DNA of 59,613 nt from Clostridia bacterium (GTDB taxonomy: Bacteria; Bacillota; Clostridia; Christensenellales; Aristaeellaceae): positions 1 to 59,613 of the forward strand of contig JAFQKQ010000091.1 in the NCBI GenBank assembly GCA_017396845.1, in the 5' to 3' direction. The notes under the pieces are model-generated. The model was not told the DNA's origin. It searched no databases and saw only the letters and a program-made list of their open reading frames with translations. The translations under genes and the position numbers were made by a program. Positions 35,861 through 44,148 of this stretch are shown in pieces; within the stretch, counting starts at the first letter, position 1; each line of letters begins with the position of its first letter.

Positions 35861-38137
35861 ATGCAGACAGGTACAACGGCGTCCAATAAAATCTATGAGG
35901 TAGCTGCGCGAATTCGCGAGCTGCGTGAAATCACCGGCCTGACAAGAGAGGAAATGGCGCTTCGCACGGAAGTCAGCCTTGAAATGTACGTGATGTACGA
36001 GGAAGGTCAGCTGGATTTTCCGTTTTCGTTCATTCACAAGTGCGCTTTGGAGCTGGGCGTAGAAATCACCGATCTTATGGAAGGCAAGAGCGCGCATCTG
36101 ACCGGTTATACGATTACGCGCAAGGGACACGGCAGAATCACTGCCCGTGAGCCCGGTCTTGAAATCCGTTCGCTTGCGCCGCTTTTTAAGAAAAAAATCG
36201 CGGAGCCGTATTTTGTAAAGTACGAATATTCCAAGGAGCAGCAGAATCAGCCCATCCATTTAAGCCGCCACAGCGGTCAGGAATTTGATATGATCATGTC
36301 CGGCGCTTTAAAGGTGCAGATCGGCGATCATATCGAGGTTCTGCATGAGGGAGACAGCATTTACTACGATTCGTCCACGCCGCACGGCATGATCGCGGTG
36401 GAAGGCGAGGACTGCCTCTTCTGCGCGGTGGTACTGCCCGGAGAAGAGATTGAGGAAATGGAAGTGCGCGATACCATCGTCGCTGCCAAGCGCACGGAAA
36501 AGCGCATCCATTCCGCATTTGTTGAGGGAATCGAGGATGCAAACGGCTTAGTGACCGACTTGAAATTTACTGACGCCGAAAAATTCAACTTCGCCTTCGA
36601 TATCGTGGACGGGCTAGCGCAGAAAAAGCCCGACAAGCTGGCTATGGTGCACATCGACCGCAGTATGAACGAGCGCAAATTTACGTTCCGCGAGATATCC
36701 CGCGCATCCAGCCGCGCCGCGAACTACTTCAAATCGCTGGGCATCAAAAAGGGCGACAGAGTGATGCTGATATTAAGACGCCATTACCAGTTCTGGTTTG
36801 CCATCATCGCGCTTCATAAGCTTGGCGCTATCGTCATCCCCGCCACGAATCTCCTGGTGGAGCACGATCTTACCTACCGCTTTAATGCAGCCGGCGTTTC
36901 CGCGATCCTCTGCACGGGAACCGGAAATGTAGCTTCCGAAGTCGATAAAGCGCTTAAGGACAGCCCGACGCTCAAGCACAGAATCATTGTGGACGGCGAG
37001 CGCGAGGGCTGGAGAGACTTTGATGTGGAATCGCGCATGTTCTCAAGCACCTTTACGAGAACGGAGAACGCGCCCGCGGGCGATGATCCCATGCTGATGC
37101 TCTTTACCAGCGGAACCACAGGATATCCCAAGATTGCCACGCATTCCTATAAATATCCGCTGGGTCACTTTGCCACAGCGAAGTACTGGCACAATGTGAA
37201 TCCCGACGGCGTACACTTCACCATCTCCGATACCGGCTGGGGCAAGGCGCTTTGGGGCAAGCTCTACGGACAGTGGATGTGCGAGGCGGCGACGTTTGTA
37301 TACGACTTTGACAGGTTCGATGCATCGCAGATTCTGCCGATGTTCAAAAAGTACAACATCACCACCTTCTGCGCGCCGCCGACCATGTACCGCTTCATGA
37401 TCAAGGAAGATCTTTCGAAGTACGATCTTTCCTCCATCGAGCATGCGACCATCGCGGGCGAGGCTTTGAACCCCGAGGTATTCTATCAGTTCAGAAAGGC
37501 GACCGGCATATCGCTGATGGAAGGCTTTGGACAGACGGAAACCACGCTCACGGTCGGAAACCTGATCGGCATGCGCCCGAAGGTCGGCTCTATGGGCAAG
37601 CCTATCCCCGGATATGACGTGGATATCGTAGACCACAACGGAAACAGTGTGGGACAGGGCGAGACCGGCGAAATCGTCGTGCGCCTGAAGGACGGAAAGC
37701 GGCCCGTGGGCCTTACGCTCGGCTACTACAATAATGAAACCGGCGTTCCGGAAATCGATCTTTCCGACGGCATGTACCATACGGGCGATACCGCTTGGCG
37801 CGATGAGGACGGCTACTTCTGGTATGTCGGCCGTGTGGATGATCTGATCAAGTCCTCCGGCTATAGAATCGGGCCTTTCGAAATCGAGTCCGTCATCATG
37901 GAGCTTCCCTATGTGCTCGAGTGCGGCGTATCCGCTGCGCCCGACGAGATCCGCGGACAGGTGGTCAAGGCTTCAATCGTGCTTACCAAAGGCACCGAGC
38001 CCAGCGATCTTCTCAAAATGGAAATTCAGGAATACGTCAAGCATAAAACCGCGCCGTATAAATATCCGCGCATCGTAGTATTCAGAGAAGAGCTTCCCAA
38101 GACCATCAGCGGAAAGATTCAGAGGAACCTTTTGTAA
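35861..38137 (+). CDS. HTH(XRE)-cupin-acyl-CoA synthetase fusion (isoleucine T-box regulated)
   Basis: A 758-residue, three-part protein. Residues 12-75 form an XRE-type helix-turn-helix (RIRELREITGLTREEMAL). Residues 125-200 are a cupin (HSGQEFDMIMSGALKV and DSSTPHGMIA). Residues 240-758 are an AMP-forming acyl-CoA synthetase with the P-loop FTSGTTGYPK (415-424), GFGQTETT (555-562), YHTGDTAWRDEDGYFWY and the C-terminal lysine in SGKIQRN (K752). Synthetases of this family make acyl-CoA from a carboxylic acid, ATP and CoA. The T-box leader with codon ATC suggests 2-methylbutyrate, the isoleucine precursor acid. The HTH part may be a regulator of the same or another gene. AAAAGGAGGG precedes the start. 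Confidence 0.93.
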   Translation: MQTGTTASNKIYEVAARIRELREITGLTREEMALRTEVSLEMYVMYEEGQLDFPFSFIHKCALELGVEITDLMEGKSAHLTGYTITRKGHGRITAREPGLEIRSLAPLFKKKIAEPYFVKYEYSKEQQNQPIHLSRHSGQEFDMIMSGALKVQIGDHIEVLHEGDSIYYDSSTPHGMIAVEGEDCLFCAVVLPGEEIEEMEVRDTIVAAKRTEKRIHSAFVEGIEDANGLVTDLKFTDAEKFNFAFDIVDGLAQKKPDKLAMVHIDRSMNERKFTFREISRASSRAANYFKSLGIKKGDRVMLILRRHYQFWFAIIALHKLGAIVIPATNLLVEHDLTYRFNAAGVSAILCTGTGNVASEVDKALKDSPTLKHRIIVDGEREGWRDFDVESRMFSSTFTRTENAPAGDDPMLMLFTSGTTGYPKIATHSYKYPLGHFATAKYWHNVNPDGVHFTISDTGWGKALWGKLYGQWMCEAATFVYDFDRFDASQILPMFKKYNITTFCAPPTMYRFMIKEDLSKYDLSSIEHATIAGEALNPEVFYQFRKATGISLMEGFGQTETTLTVGNLIGMRPKVGSMGKPIPGYDVDIVDHNGNSVGQGETGEIVVRLKDGKRPVGLTLGYYNNETGVPEIDLSDGMYHTGDTAWRDEDGYFWYVGRVDDLIKSSGYRIGPFEIESVIMELPYVLECGVSAAPDEIRGQVVKASIVLTKGTEPSDLLKMEIQEYVKHKTAPYKYPRIVVFREELPKTISGKIQRNLL

Positions 38138-38155
38138 CAGAATATTCCATAATCA

Positions 38156-38187
38156 AACGCCCGGCTTACGCAATGAAGCCGGGCGTT
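38156..38187. terminator. Terminator after the first acyl-CoA synthetase gene
   Basis: AACGCCCGGCTT (38156-38167) and AAGCCGGGCGTT (38176-38187) form a perfect 12-bp stem, followed by a T-rich stretch (GCGTTTTTC). It separates the synthetase gene from the convergent GH31 gene. Confidence 0.8.
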
Positions 38188-38226
38188 ATGCGTTTTTCGT
38201 AAAGACCGGAGAAATCAACCGATATA

Positions 38227-40371
38227 TTATACCGATTCAAATACAATCGCTTGCTCGATGGGGCAGGGGATGTAATGATCTCCCGCGGGATAGATTTCTC
38301 CGGTAAAAAAGTGCTTCCAGACGCCGTTTGGAAGGTATACCCTGCGCCCTTTTGCGCCTTCCTCCGTAATCGGTGCGACCAGGTATTTTCTTCCGAGCAT
38401 GAATTCGTCGTGCGTGACATATGCGCGTTCATCGTGCGGATAATCCAATATGAGATGCGCCATCATGGGGCGCTTGTTTTTTACACATGCCTGTGCTTCT
38501 TCCCAGAGATAGGGGCGAAGAGATTCGCGGATGCGGGCAAAGCGGCATGCGATATCGATGACGGAGGGATCATGGAGCTTTTCGGCAAGGTTCCACGGGC
38601 TTCTGTCGTTTATGTATTCGCTTGCGTTTGTTTCGAAGAACTGGCCGCTTCGGGGCTCTGCGTGCCACTGCATAACGGGACAAAAGCAGGCGAGGGCGGT
38701 TGCGCGAAGGTACAATTCGGCGGTCGGAATTTCGCCCGCAAAGCCGCCGATATCAAAACCGAAGAACAGGACGCCCGAGAGCGAAGCGGAAAGCCCCGCT
38801 GTCAGCTGGGCGCGAAGCTCCGGCCATGTGCTCAGCTGATCGCCTGCCCAGTGAATGGGAAGATTCTGCACGCCGCCGTAGCCTGCGCGGCTGAAGGTTA
38901 CGCCGTTTACATTCCTCTTTTTCATCCATTCGTTGTAGGCGGATATGTACTGATTCGGGAAAAGATTGTGCGCTTCTTTTCCGTTTGTGCCGTCCCAAAG
39001 CGTGAAATCGCTTCCGAACAGGAACTCTCCGCCGTCCGTTTTAAAGCCCTCAACGCCGGCTTCAAGCAGATGATCCCGCTTTTCAAACCACCATCTGCAC
39101 GCTTCGGGATTCGTAAAATCGATCAGGAAGCTGCCTTCAAACCATTTTTCGGGTATGACATAGGGCGTGTCGTCCGCATGCTTTATCAGATAGCCTTTTT
39201 GCATTGCTTCCGTCAGATCGCGCCGGACGGGCTCCGGATCCGGGCAGTCGGATACAGCTTTGATTACGGGAATCTGCCACAATACAAGGTGAAGGCCGGC
39301 GCTGCGGATGCGTTTTACCGTGTTTTTCGGATCGGGCCATTGATTGCTCCAGCGGTAAAACGTGCTTTCGTCGCTCCACGCTTCGAGCACCATGACGGAG
39401 GCGGGGCAATCGTGCTTTTTAAGCATTTCAAGCTGTTCATCTACATCCCTGTCATTTTTCCAGCCGTTGGCGCTGATCCACAGGCCGAACGTCCACTCGG
39501 GCGGAAGCGCGCATTCGCCGGACAGGGAAAGATAGGTTTTAAGCTGTATATCCGGCGTTCCCAGCAGAAAGTAATCTGTTTTTCCATGAAGCACGGACGA
39601 GGATATGCGAATCTCTTCTTTAAATTCCATCTTTACGTTTTCTGCGCCCGTATGATAGAAACCGAAGCCGCCGTCGGTTAGGAACATGGGCGAGGGAAGA
39701 TAGCTCCACGGACCCTGTCTGGTAAAGTGCTCTACTACCTGACCGCAGGATGCGTATCCGTTCTGATCTGCGTGATCGAATCTTTCGCCGGTTCCGAACA
39801 CATGCTTATGGTTTGCGCTGATTTGCATACTGCGCGTTTTCACGATTCCGCATGCGTCGATACCGAGATCCATGCTTTTGCAGCAAAGGACGGCTTTTCC
39901 GTTTTGGCAGATGGTGAAAAGCGCGCCGTTTCCAAAGGAAATATCGGCATATTCGGGATCGTTTTGAGGCGCGGAATCGGAAAACCGCATGGAAACAGAA
40001 GAGTCTTCTTTTTGGAATACGAGATATACGCCGGGAACGAGCATAATGAAGCTGTTTCCCGTTTTCAGCGGAGAAGAAACGCGCGTTTCCTTTAATATGT
40101 CCATGTTAAACCAGCGGCTTTTTTCGCCCGGGCAGATAAAGCGGTATTGAAAGGAACAGGCGGCGCTTTGCGGGGGAGCGGTGAAGCGCCAGCCCTTTTC
40201 CGTTTGCGTGCGCTTGACGGGAAAGGAAGCTCCGTCCGTTTCGAGCGTGGGAATGCCTGCGTCTGAAATACAGTCGATATGGATGGGGCTGCCTGTAAGG
40301 GCTTCAAGCGGCGTTCGCGCCGAGAAGGAGTTTTCAAACGGCACGACGCCTTCGGGTATATGTCTTAACAA
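38227..40371 (-). CDS. GH31 alpha-glycosidase (glucosidase/xylosidase type)
   Basis: A 714-residue cytoplasmic glycosidase. The GH31 nucleophile aspartate is in EGFKTDGGEF and the acid/base aspartate in IHWAGDQLSTW. Other signatures are GLWISANGWKNDRDVDEQL and FFGFDIGGFAG. Family members release alpha-linked glucose or xylose from oligosaccharides. The gene starts with TTG at 40371, nine bases after AAAGGAGGT. It is the last gene of the permease-permease-binding protein-GH31 unit under LacI control, so it should hydrolyse the sugar taken up by that transporter. Confidence 0.93.
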   Translation of the reverse strand: MLRHIPEGVVPFENSFSARTPLEALTGSPIHIDCISDAGIPTLETDGASFPVKRTQTEKGWRFTAPPQSAACSFQYRFICPGEKSRWFNMDILKETRVSSPLKTGNSFIMLVPGVYLVFQKEDSSVSMRFSDSAPQNDPEYADISFGNGALFTICQNGKAVLCCKSMDLGIDACGIVKTRSMQISANHKHVFGTGERFDHADQNGYASCGQVVEHFTRQGPWSYLPSPMFLTDGGFGFYHTGAENVKMEFKEEIRISSSVLHGKTDYFLLGTPDIQLKTYLSLSGECALPPEWTFGLWISANGWKNDRDVDEQLEMLKKHDCPASVMVLEAWSDESTFYRWSNQWPDPKNTVKRIRSAGLHLVLWQIPVIKAVSDCPDPEPVRRDLTEAMQKGYLIKHADDTPYVIPEKWFEGSFLIDFTNPEACRWWFEKRDHLLEAGVEGFKTDGGEFLFGSDFTLWDGTNGKEAHNLFPNQYISAYNEWMKKRNVNGVTFSRAGYGGVQNLPIHWAGDQLSTWPELRAQLTAGLSASLSGVLFFGFDIGGFAGEIPTAELYLRATALACFCPVMQWHAEPRSGQFFETNASEYINDRSPWNLAEKLHDPSVIDIACRFARIRESLRPYLWEEAQACVKNKRPMMAHLILDYPHDERAYVTHDEFMLGRKYLVAPITEEGAKGRRVYLPNGVWKHFFTGEIYPAGDHYIPCPIEQAIVFESV

Positions 40372-40398
40372 TCGGCTGCTTACCTCCTTTATCGGGAA

Positions 40399-40435
40399 GC
40401 GGCGGAGGCGTATGCGCTTGGCATGCCTCCGCCGC
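40399..40435. other. Intercistronic hairpin between binding protein and GH31 genes
   Basis: GCGGCGGAGGC (40399-40409) and GCCTCCGCCGC (40425-40435) form a perfect 11-bp GC-rich stem in the 77-bp gap. There is no T run on the minus strand, so it is more likely a 3'-end stabiliser or partial attenuator, which would keep the binding-protein message more abundant than the GH31 message. Confidence 0.6.
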
Positions 40436-40448
40436 GTATGCGTGTATT

Positions 40449-41984
40449 TTATTTCTGCGCTTCAAGATATCTTGCGTACGCGCCGAAGTAAATGTTGTTC
40501 ATGTCCTCAAGGCCCATTGCGTAGAGCGTGGATACATAATCGTCCCATTCCTCGTCAATGCCGCCTTCGGTTACCCATCTGGCGCGGGTGGTGTCGACAA
40601 ATGTGTCGATGTCCGCCTGCAGGAAGGAAAGTTCGTTGTATTCATCCGCCGTGTACTTAAGCTCGGGGAAGCACTCGCCTACGTACTGAGCGGTGTTTTC
40701 GTCCATCGCCACCTTAAGGCCGTCGCCCTGCGTGGGATCGAGGATGATCTTCTCGTCAAATGCGAGGGAGGAATACTTGGGGCCGAAATCGCGCAGGGAG
40801 CGGTCCCAGTACCAGCTGTCGGCGCTGATGCCCTCGGGCGGGTTATTGAGCGTATAGGTGCCGTCGGGATTTGCGGAGGTTACTTCGCCAAGGCCGCCCC
40901 AGAAGTTCTGAATGCTGGCTTCGCCGGTGTAGAACTTGTCTGCCCACTGAAGCACCAGTGCGGGATCCTCGCATGCGGTGGTGATGGAAAGCTGATTCGA
41001 CTTAATGGAGTACAGGCCGTTCTTGTCGCCCTGCTGATAGCGAACTCCGTCGGGACCTGCAATCGGCTCGATGACGGCATATTCATTCATCCAGCGGCGG
41101 AAGATTGCGTCATAGCTCCAGGCGTATGCAAAGCCTACGCGGGAAACCTCGGGATCATCGCACTTTGCGTCGCGGATTACCTGATCCTGCGTGAACAGCT
41201 CGTTGTCGATAACGCCCAGCTTATACAGCTTATGCGCCCACTTGAGGCCTTCCTTGTATTCGTCGCTGGTGTAGGCGTATTTGACCGTTCCGTCCTCTTC
41301 CACCAGGTATCTCTGTCCGTAAACGTCGGTCATGCCGAAGGGCGTTAAGAAATCCATGCCGAGTCCGATGCCGGTGAAGGGGATTTCATCATTCGGATCG
41401 CCGTTTCCGTTGGCGTCCTGCTCTTTAAAGGCGACGAGAACCGCTTCCAGCTCTTCGATGGTGGTGGGAACCGCAAGGTTCAGGTTTTCGAGCCACTTCA
41501 TATTGATGACGGGTACGTTGCAGGCGACGGGGCGCTTCGGCATGCGGCTGGGAAGCGAGTAGATATGGCCGTCTGCGGAGGTGGAGATCGCCTTGAGCGC
41601 GGGCATTTCTTCAAATGCGGCTACGAGGTTGGGCATGTTTTCCTCAATCAGATCCTCCAGGGGAAGGAAGTATTCCACGTTGTTGATGATGTCCGCTTCG
41701 CTGAAGGTCTGAAAGCCCAGAACGGCATCCGGGAGAACGCTTTCGCCGCCGGCGAGCAGGATCGGCTTCTGATCGCCCCAGTCATTGGAAGAGACGATCT
41801 GCCAGTCAACCTTGATGTTCATTTCCTCTTCCAGCTGTACGAGGAAGGGGTTGGAGACGAAGGAATCGCCCATGTCGCTCCAGCGCATGGTGAGTACGCT
41901 GAAGGTTTTGGGTTCCTCTGCAAAGGATGCAGAAAAAACCGGCAAAAGACACACGATGAGCAGCAGAGACAGAAGTTTTTTCAT
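40449..41984 (-). CDS. Extracellular solute-binding protein of a second sugar ABC transporter
   Basis: A 511-residue secreted binding protein. The signal peptide KKLLSLLLIVCLLPVFSASFAEE ends in an A-x-A-like site without a standard lipobox; the only cysteine, in LLIVC, does not fit the lipobox consensus well. The mature part has typical features of the oligosaccharide-binding family (VDWQIVSSNDWGDQKPILLAGG, FDEKIILDPTQGDG). The ATG at 41984 follows AAAGGAGGG. It is the third gene of the LacI-linked operon and supplies the substrate to the two permeases. Confidence 0.88.
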   Translation of the reverse strand: MKKLLSLLLIVCLLPVFSASFAEEPKTFSVLTMRWSDMGDSFVSNPFLVQLEEEMNIKVDWQIVSSNDWGDQKPILLAGGESVLPDAVLGFQTFSEADIINNVEYFLPLEDLIEENMPNLVAAFEEMPALKAISTSADGHIYSLPSRMPKRPVACNVPVINMKWLENLNLAVPTTIEELEAVLVAFKEQDANGNGDPNDEIPFTGIGLGMDFLTPFGMTDVYGQRYLVEEDGTVKYAYTSDEYKEGLKWAHKLYKLGVIDNELFTQDQVIRDAKCDDPEVSRVGFAYAWSYDAIFRRWMNEYAVIEPIAGPDGVRYQQGDKNGLYSIKSNQLSITTACEDPALVLQWADKFYTGEASIQNFWGGLGEVTSANPDGTYTLNNPPEGISADSWYWDRSLRDFGPKYSSLAFDEKIILDPTQGDGLKVAMDENTAQYVGECFPELKYTADEYNELSFLQADIDTFVDTTRARWVTEGGIDEEWDDYVSTLYAMGLEDMNNIYFGAYARYLEAQK

Positions 41985-42038
41985 GGTTTACCCTCCTTTA
42001 TTTTCAAGCGGACGCATCCGCCTGGATTCACGGAATCC

Positions 42039-42938
42039 TTATCCCTTTACCGCGCCGATCATGACGCCCTGATCAAAGTGCTTTTGAATAAAGGGATACA
42101 CGCACATAATGGGAACGGTGGTTACGATAATCATGGAATACCGTACGAGATTCGCTCTTCGCATGGCGATCATGGCGGCTTCGCCGGTTCCGAGGGCGGC
42201 GAAATTCTGGTTGGTGATGAGGATATTGCGCATGATCAGCTGAAGCGGATACAGATTCTCATCCCGTATGTAGATCAGCGCGTTGAAGTAGCTGTTCCAC
42301 TGCCCGACCGCCGTCCAGAGCGCGATTACGGATATGACGGCCTTTGAGAGCGGAAGCGCGATGGTGAAAAAATAGCGCAGGTTTCCGCAGCCGTCGATCT
42401 GCGCCGCATCGAATAGATCCGGCGGAAGGCTCGTTTCAAAGAACGTGCGGGCGACGATGATGTTGTAGGCGCTTACGGAAAAGGGAATGATGAGCACCCA
42501 GAAGGTGTTGTAAAAGCCGGCTTTTTGTACGGTAAGGAATATGGGAATGAGGCCGCCTGAAAAGAACATGGTGAATACATACAGCGACATCAGCGCTTTT
42601 CTTCCCCAGAGATCCTTTCTGGAAAGCGAATAGGCGGCGGAGATATTTACGGCAAGCCCAAAGAAGGTTCCGAGCAGGGTATACAGTATGGTATTTTTGT
42701 AGCCGATCCATACTTCCTTTTGCCTGAACAGCTCGTCGTAGCCGTCCAGCGTGAAGCCGACCGGCCAGAGCCACACATGCCCGCCTGCGACGGCGGAAGG
42801 ATCGGAAAAGGAGGCGATTACGATAAACCAGAGGGGATAGAGTATCAGTATCAGAAAAAGAATGCATATGACGTACAGTATTACGGAGAATATGAGGTCG
42901 CTTCCCTTGGTTCGGATGCGGCTGTTGTTTTTCGGCAT
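42039..42938 (-). CDS. Sugar ABC transporter permease, LplC/MalG type
   Basis: A 299-residue inner-membrane protein with six expected helices, including VILYVICILFLILILYPLWF, then the ASFSDPSAV segment. The EAA-loop region DLFDAAQIDGCGNLRYFFTIALPL contacts the ATPase. The sequence ends with FDQGVMIGAVKG, as in the other LplC-type protein of this window. I prefer the ATG at 42938, 8 nt after AGGAGG, over the in-frame GTG at 42947, which overlaps that site. Second gene of the operon. Confidence 0.92.
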   Translation of the reverse strand: MPKNNSRIRTKGSDLIFSVILYVICILFLILILYPLWFIVIASFSDPSAVAGGHVWLWPVGFTLDGYDELFRQKEVWIGYKNTILYTLLGTFFGLAVNISAAYSLSRKDLWGRKALMSLYVFTMFFSGGLIPIFLTVQKAGFYNTFWVLIIPFSVSAYNIIVARTFFETSLPPDLFDAAQIDGCGNLRYFFTIALPLSKAVISVIALWTAVGQWNSYFNALIYIRDENLYPLQLIMRNILITNQNFAALGTGEAAMIAMRRANLVRYSMIIVTTVPIMCVYPFIQKHFDQGVMIGAVKG

Positions 42939-42950
42939 ATGATTCACCTC

Positions 42951-43874
42951 CTACCAAAGGCCGGTATTTCCGAGCTTTTTTGTTATGCCGTTTACTAAAA
43001 GCAGAAGCGTAAGGTTGATGACGTTGTTAAAAAGGCTGACGGCGGTGGAAACCGAGTACTGAGAGTTTTTAAGACCCATTTTGTATACATAGGTGGCGAT
43101 GATTTCGCTTGACGGCATGTTCAGATCGTTCTGCATCAGGAACACCTTTTCAAAGCCCACGTTCATGATGTTTCCGGCGCGGAGAATGAGCAGGATGCAG
43201 GCGGTCGGCAGGATCAGCGGAAGCTCGATATAACGCATCTTCTGAATTTTTGTCGCGCCGTCCACGATTGCGGCTTCATAGAGTGATGGATCGATGGAGG
43301 AAAGCGCCGCTAAGAATATAATGGAATCCCAGCCCGCGTGCTGCCATATATCAGACCATACATACAGGCTCGGAAATGCCCTTGCGCTTGCCATCAGGTT
43401 GGGCGCCTCACTATTGAACGCGCCGTATACGGTGCCGATTAATCCCCTTGACGGCGACAGCCATATCAGAAGCAGTCCGACCATTACGACGGTCGATATG
43501 AAATGGGGGAGGTAGAGAACCGTCTGGAAACCCTTTCTAAAGCGCTTTAAGGTGATCTGATTGATCATCAGCGCGAGCAGTATCGGTATCGGAAAACCGG
43601 CGAGCATGCTGTAAAGGCTCAGTACGAGCGTGTTTCTGATGGTGATTTCACATTGATAGGAATTGAAAAAGCGGATGAAGTTTTTAAAAAGCGGATCCGC
43701 CCAAGGGCTCCCTACGATTCCGAGCGCATTTTTGTAGTTTTTGAACGCGATGATCACGCCGTACATGGGCTTGTAGGCAAACCAGATGAGCAGGATCAAA
43801 GAGGGAGACAGCAGAAGATACAGCCCCCAGTTTCGCTGAATGCGCTTCAGAGTTTTCTGAAATCCGGTTTTCAT
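42951..43874 (-). CDS. Sugar ABC transporter permease, LplB/MalF type
   Basis: A 307-residue membrane protein with six expected helices, the first being LYLLLSPSLILLIWFAYKPM, followed by GVIIAFKNYKNALGI. The EAA motif is SLYEAAIVDGATKIQKMRYI. First gene of the LacI-controlled operon; the intended operator overlaps the region just after its transcription start, 24 bp before the ATG. The next gene begins 12 bp after its stop. Confidence 0.92.
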   Translation of the reverse strand: MKTGFQKTLKRIQRNWGLYLLLSPSLILLIWFAYKPMYGVIIAFKNYKNALGIVGSPWADPLFKNFIRFFNSYQCEITIRNTLVLSLYSMLAGFPIPILLALMINQITLKRFRKGFQTVLYLPHFISTVVMVGLLLIWLSPSRGLIGTVYGAFNSEAPNLMASARAFPSLYVWSDIWQHAGWDSIIFLAALSSIDPSLYEAAIVDGATKIQKMRYIELPLILPTACILLILRAGNIMNVGFEKVFLMQNDLNMPSSEIIATYVYKMGLKNSQYSVSTAVSLFNNVINLTLLLLVNGITKKLGNTGLW

Positions 43875-43897
43875 AGTATCACTCTTTCATTTAAAGG

Positions 43898-43910
43898 TTA
43901 AGCGCTAAAC
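43898..43910. promoter_or_regulatory. LacI-type operator 1 (TTAAGCGCTAAAC)
   Basis: A near-palindrome with core TTAAGCGCTAAAC, identical to the site at 44063. It sits just downstream of the inferred transcription start of the permease operon, where a bound repressor would block initiation or elongation. Core AGCGCT with flanking TT/AA is the common LacI-family shape. Confidence 0.75.
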
Positions 43911-43917
43911 TAACAGT

Positions 43918-43946
43918 AATATACCATGCGGTTTTCGCGTTGTCAA
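43918..43946 (-). promoter_or_regulatory. Promoter of the permease-binding protein-GH31 operon
   Basis: On the minus strand, a perfect TTGACA (43946-43941), a 17-bp spacer and TATATT (43923-43918). It lies between the two operator copies, 44 bp upstream of the permease ATG. Confidence 0.75.
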
Positions 43947-44062
43947 GCATTTATTGCCAAAAAGTGAAAAATTATTGACTTATGTGCGGGTTTATGAGAA
44001 TATATGGGCACTTTAAGAAACTGCCCGCGGGCGGAGGCAGAGGCGAAAATGCTGCAAAGGGA

Positions 44063-44075
44063 TTAAGCGCTAAAC
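44063..44075. promoter_or_regulatory. LacI-type operator 2 (TTAAGCGCTAAAC)
   Basis: An exact copy of the 13-bp site at 43898, with an extra base match on each side (GATTAAGCGCTAAACA). It lies 10 bp upstream of the -35 box of the lacI-type gene and 165 bp from operator 1. The arrangement would suit repression loops or autoregulation. Confidence 0.7.
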
Positions 44076-44084
44076 ATAGCGCAC

Positions 44085-44114
44085 TTGCATTGTCGGGCGA
44101 ATATGTGCTATAAT
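44085..44114 (+). promoter_or_regulatory. Promoter of the LacI-type regulator gene
   Basis: TTGCAT (44085-44090), an 18-bp spacer and a perfect TATAAT (44109-44114), 35 bp before the start codon. A second, weaker TTGACT at 43975-43980 upstream could be an additional promoter. Confidence 0.65.
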
Positions 44115-44148
44115 CACAGAACAGTCAGAAGCGAAAAGGGGCGAAGAA

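Noticed and set aside
38251-39681. Long plus-strand frame (476 codons) opposite the GH31 gene
   Set aside because: GH31 motifs on the minus strand are unambiguous; the opposite frame has no recognisable domain and no start signal.
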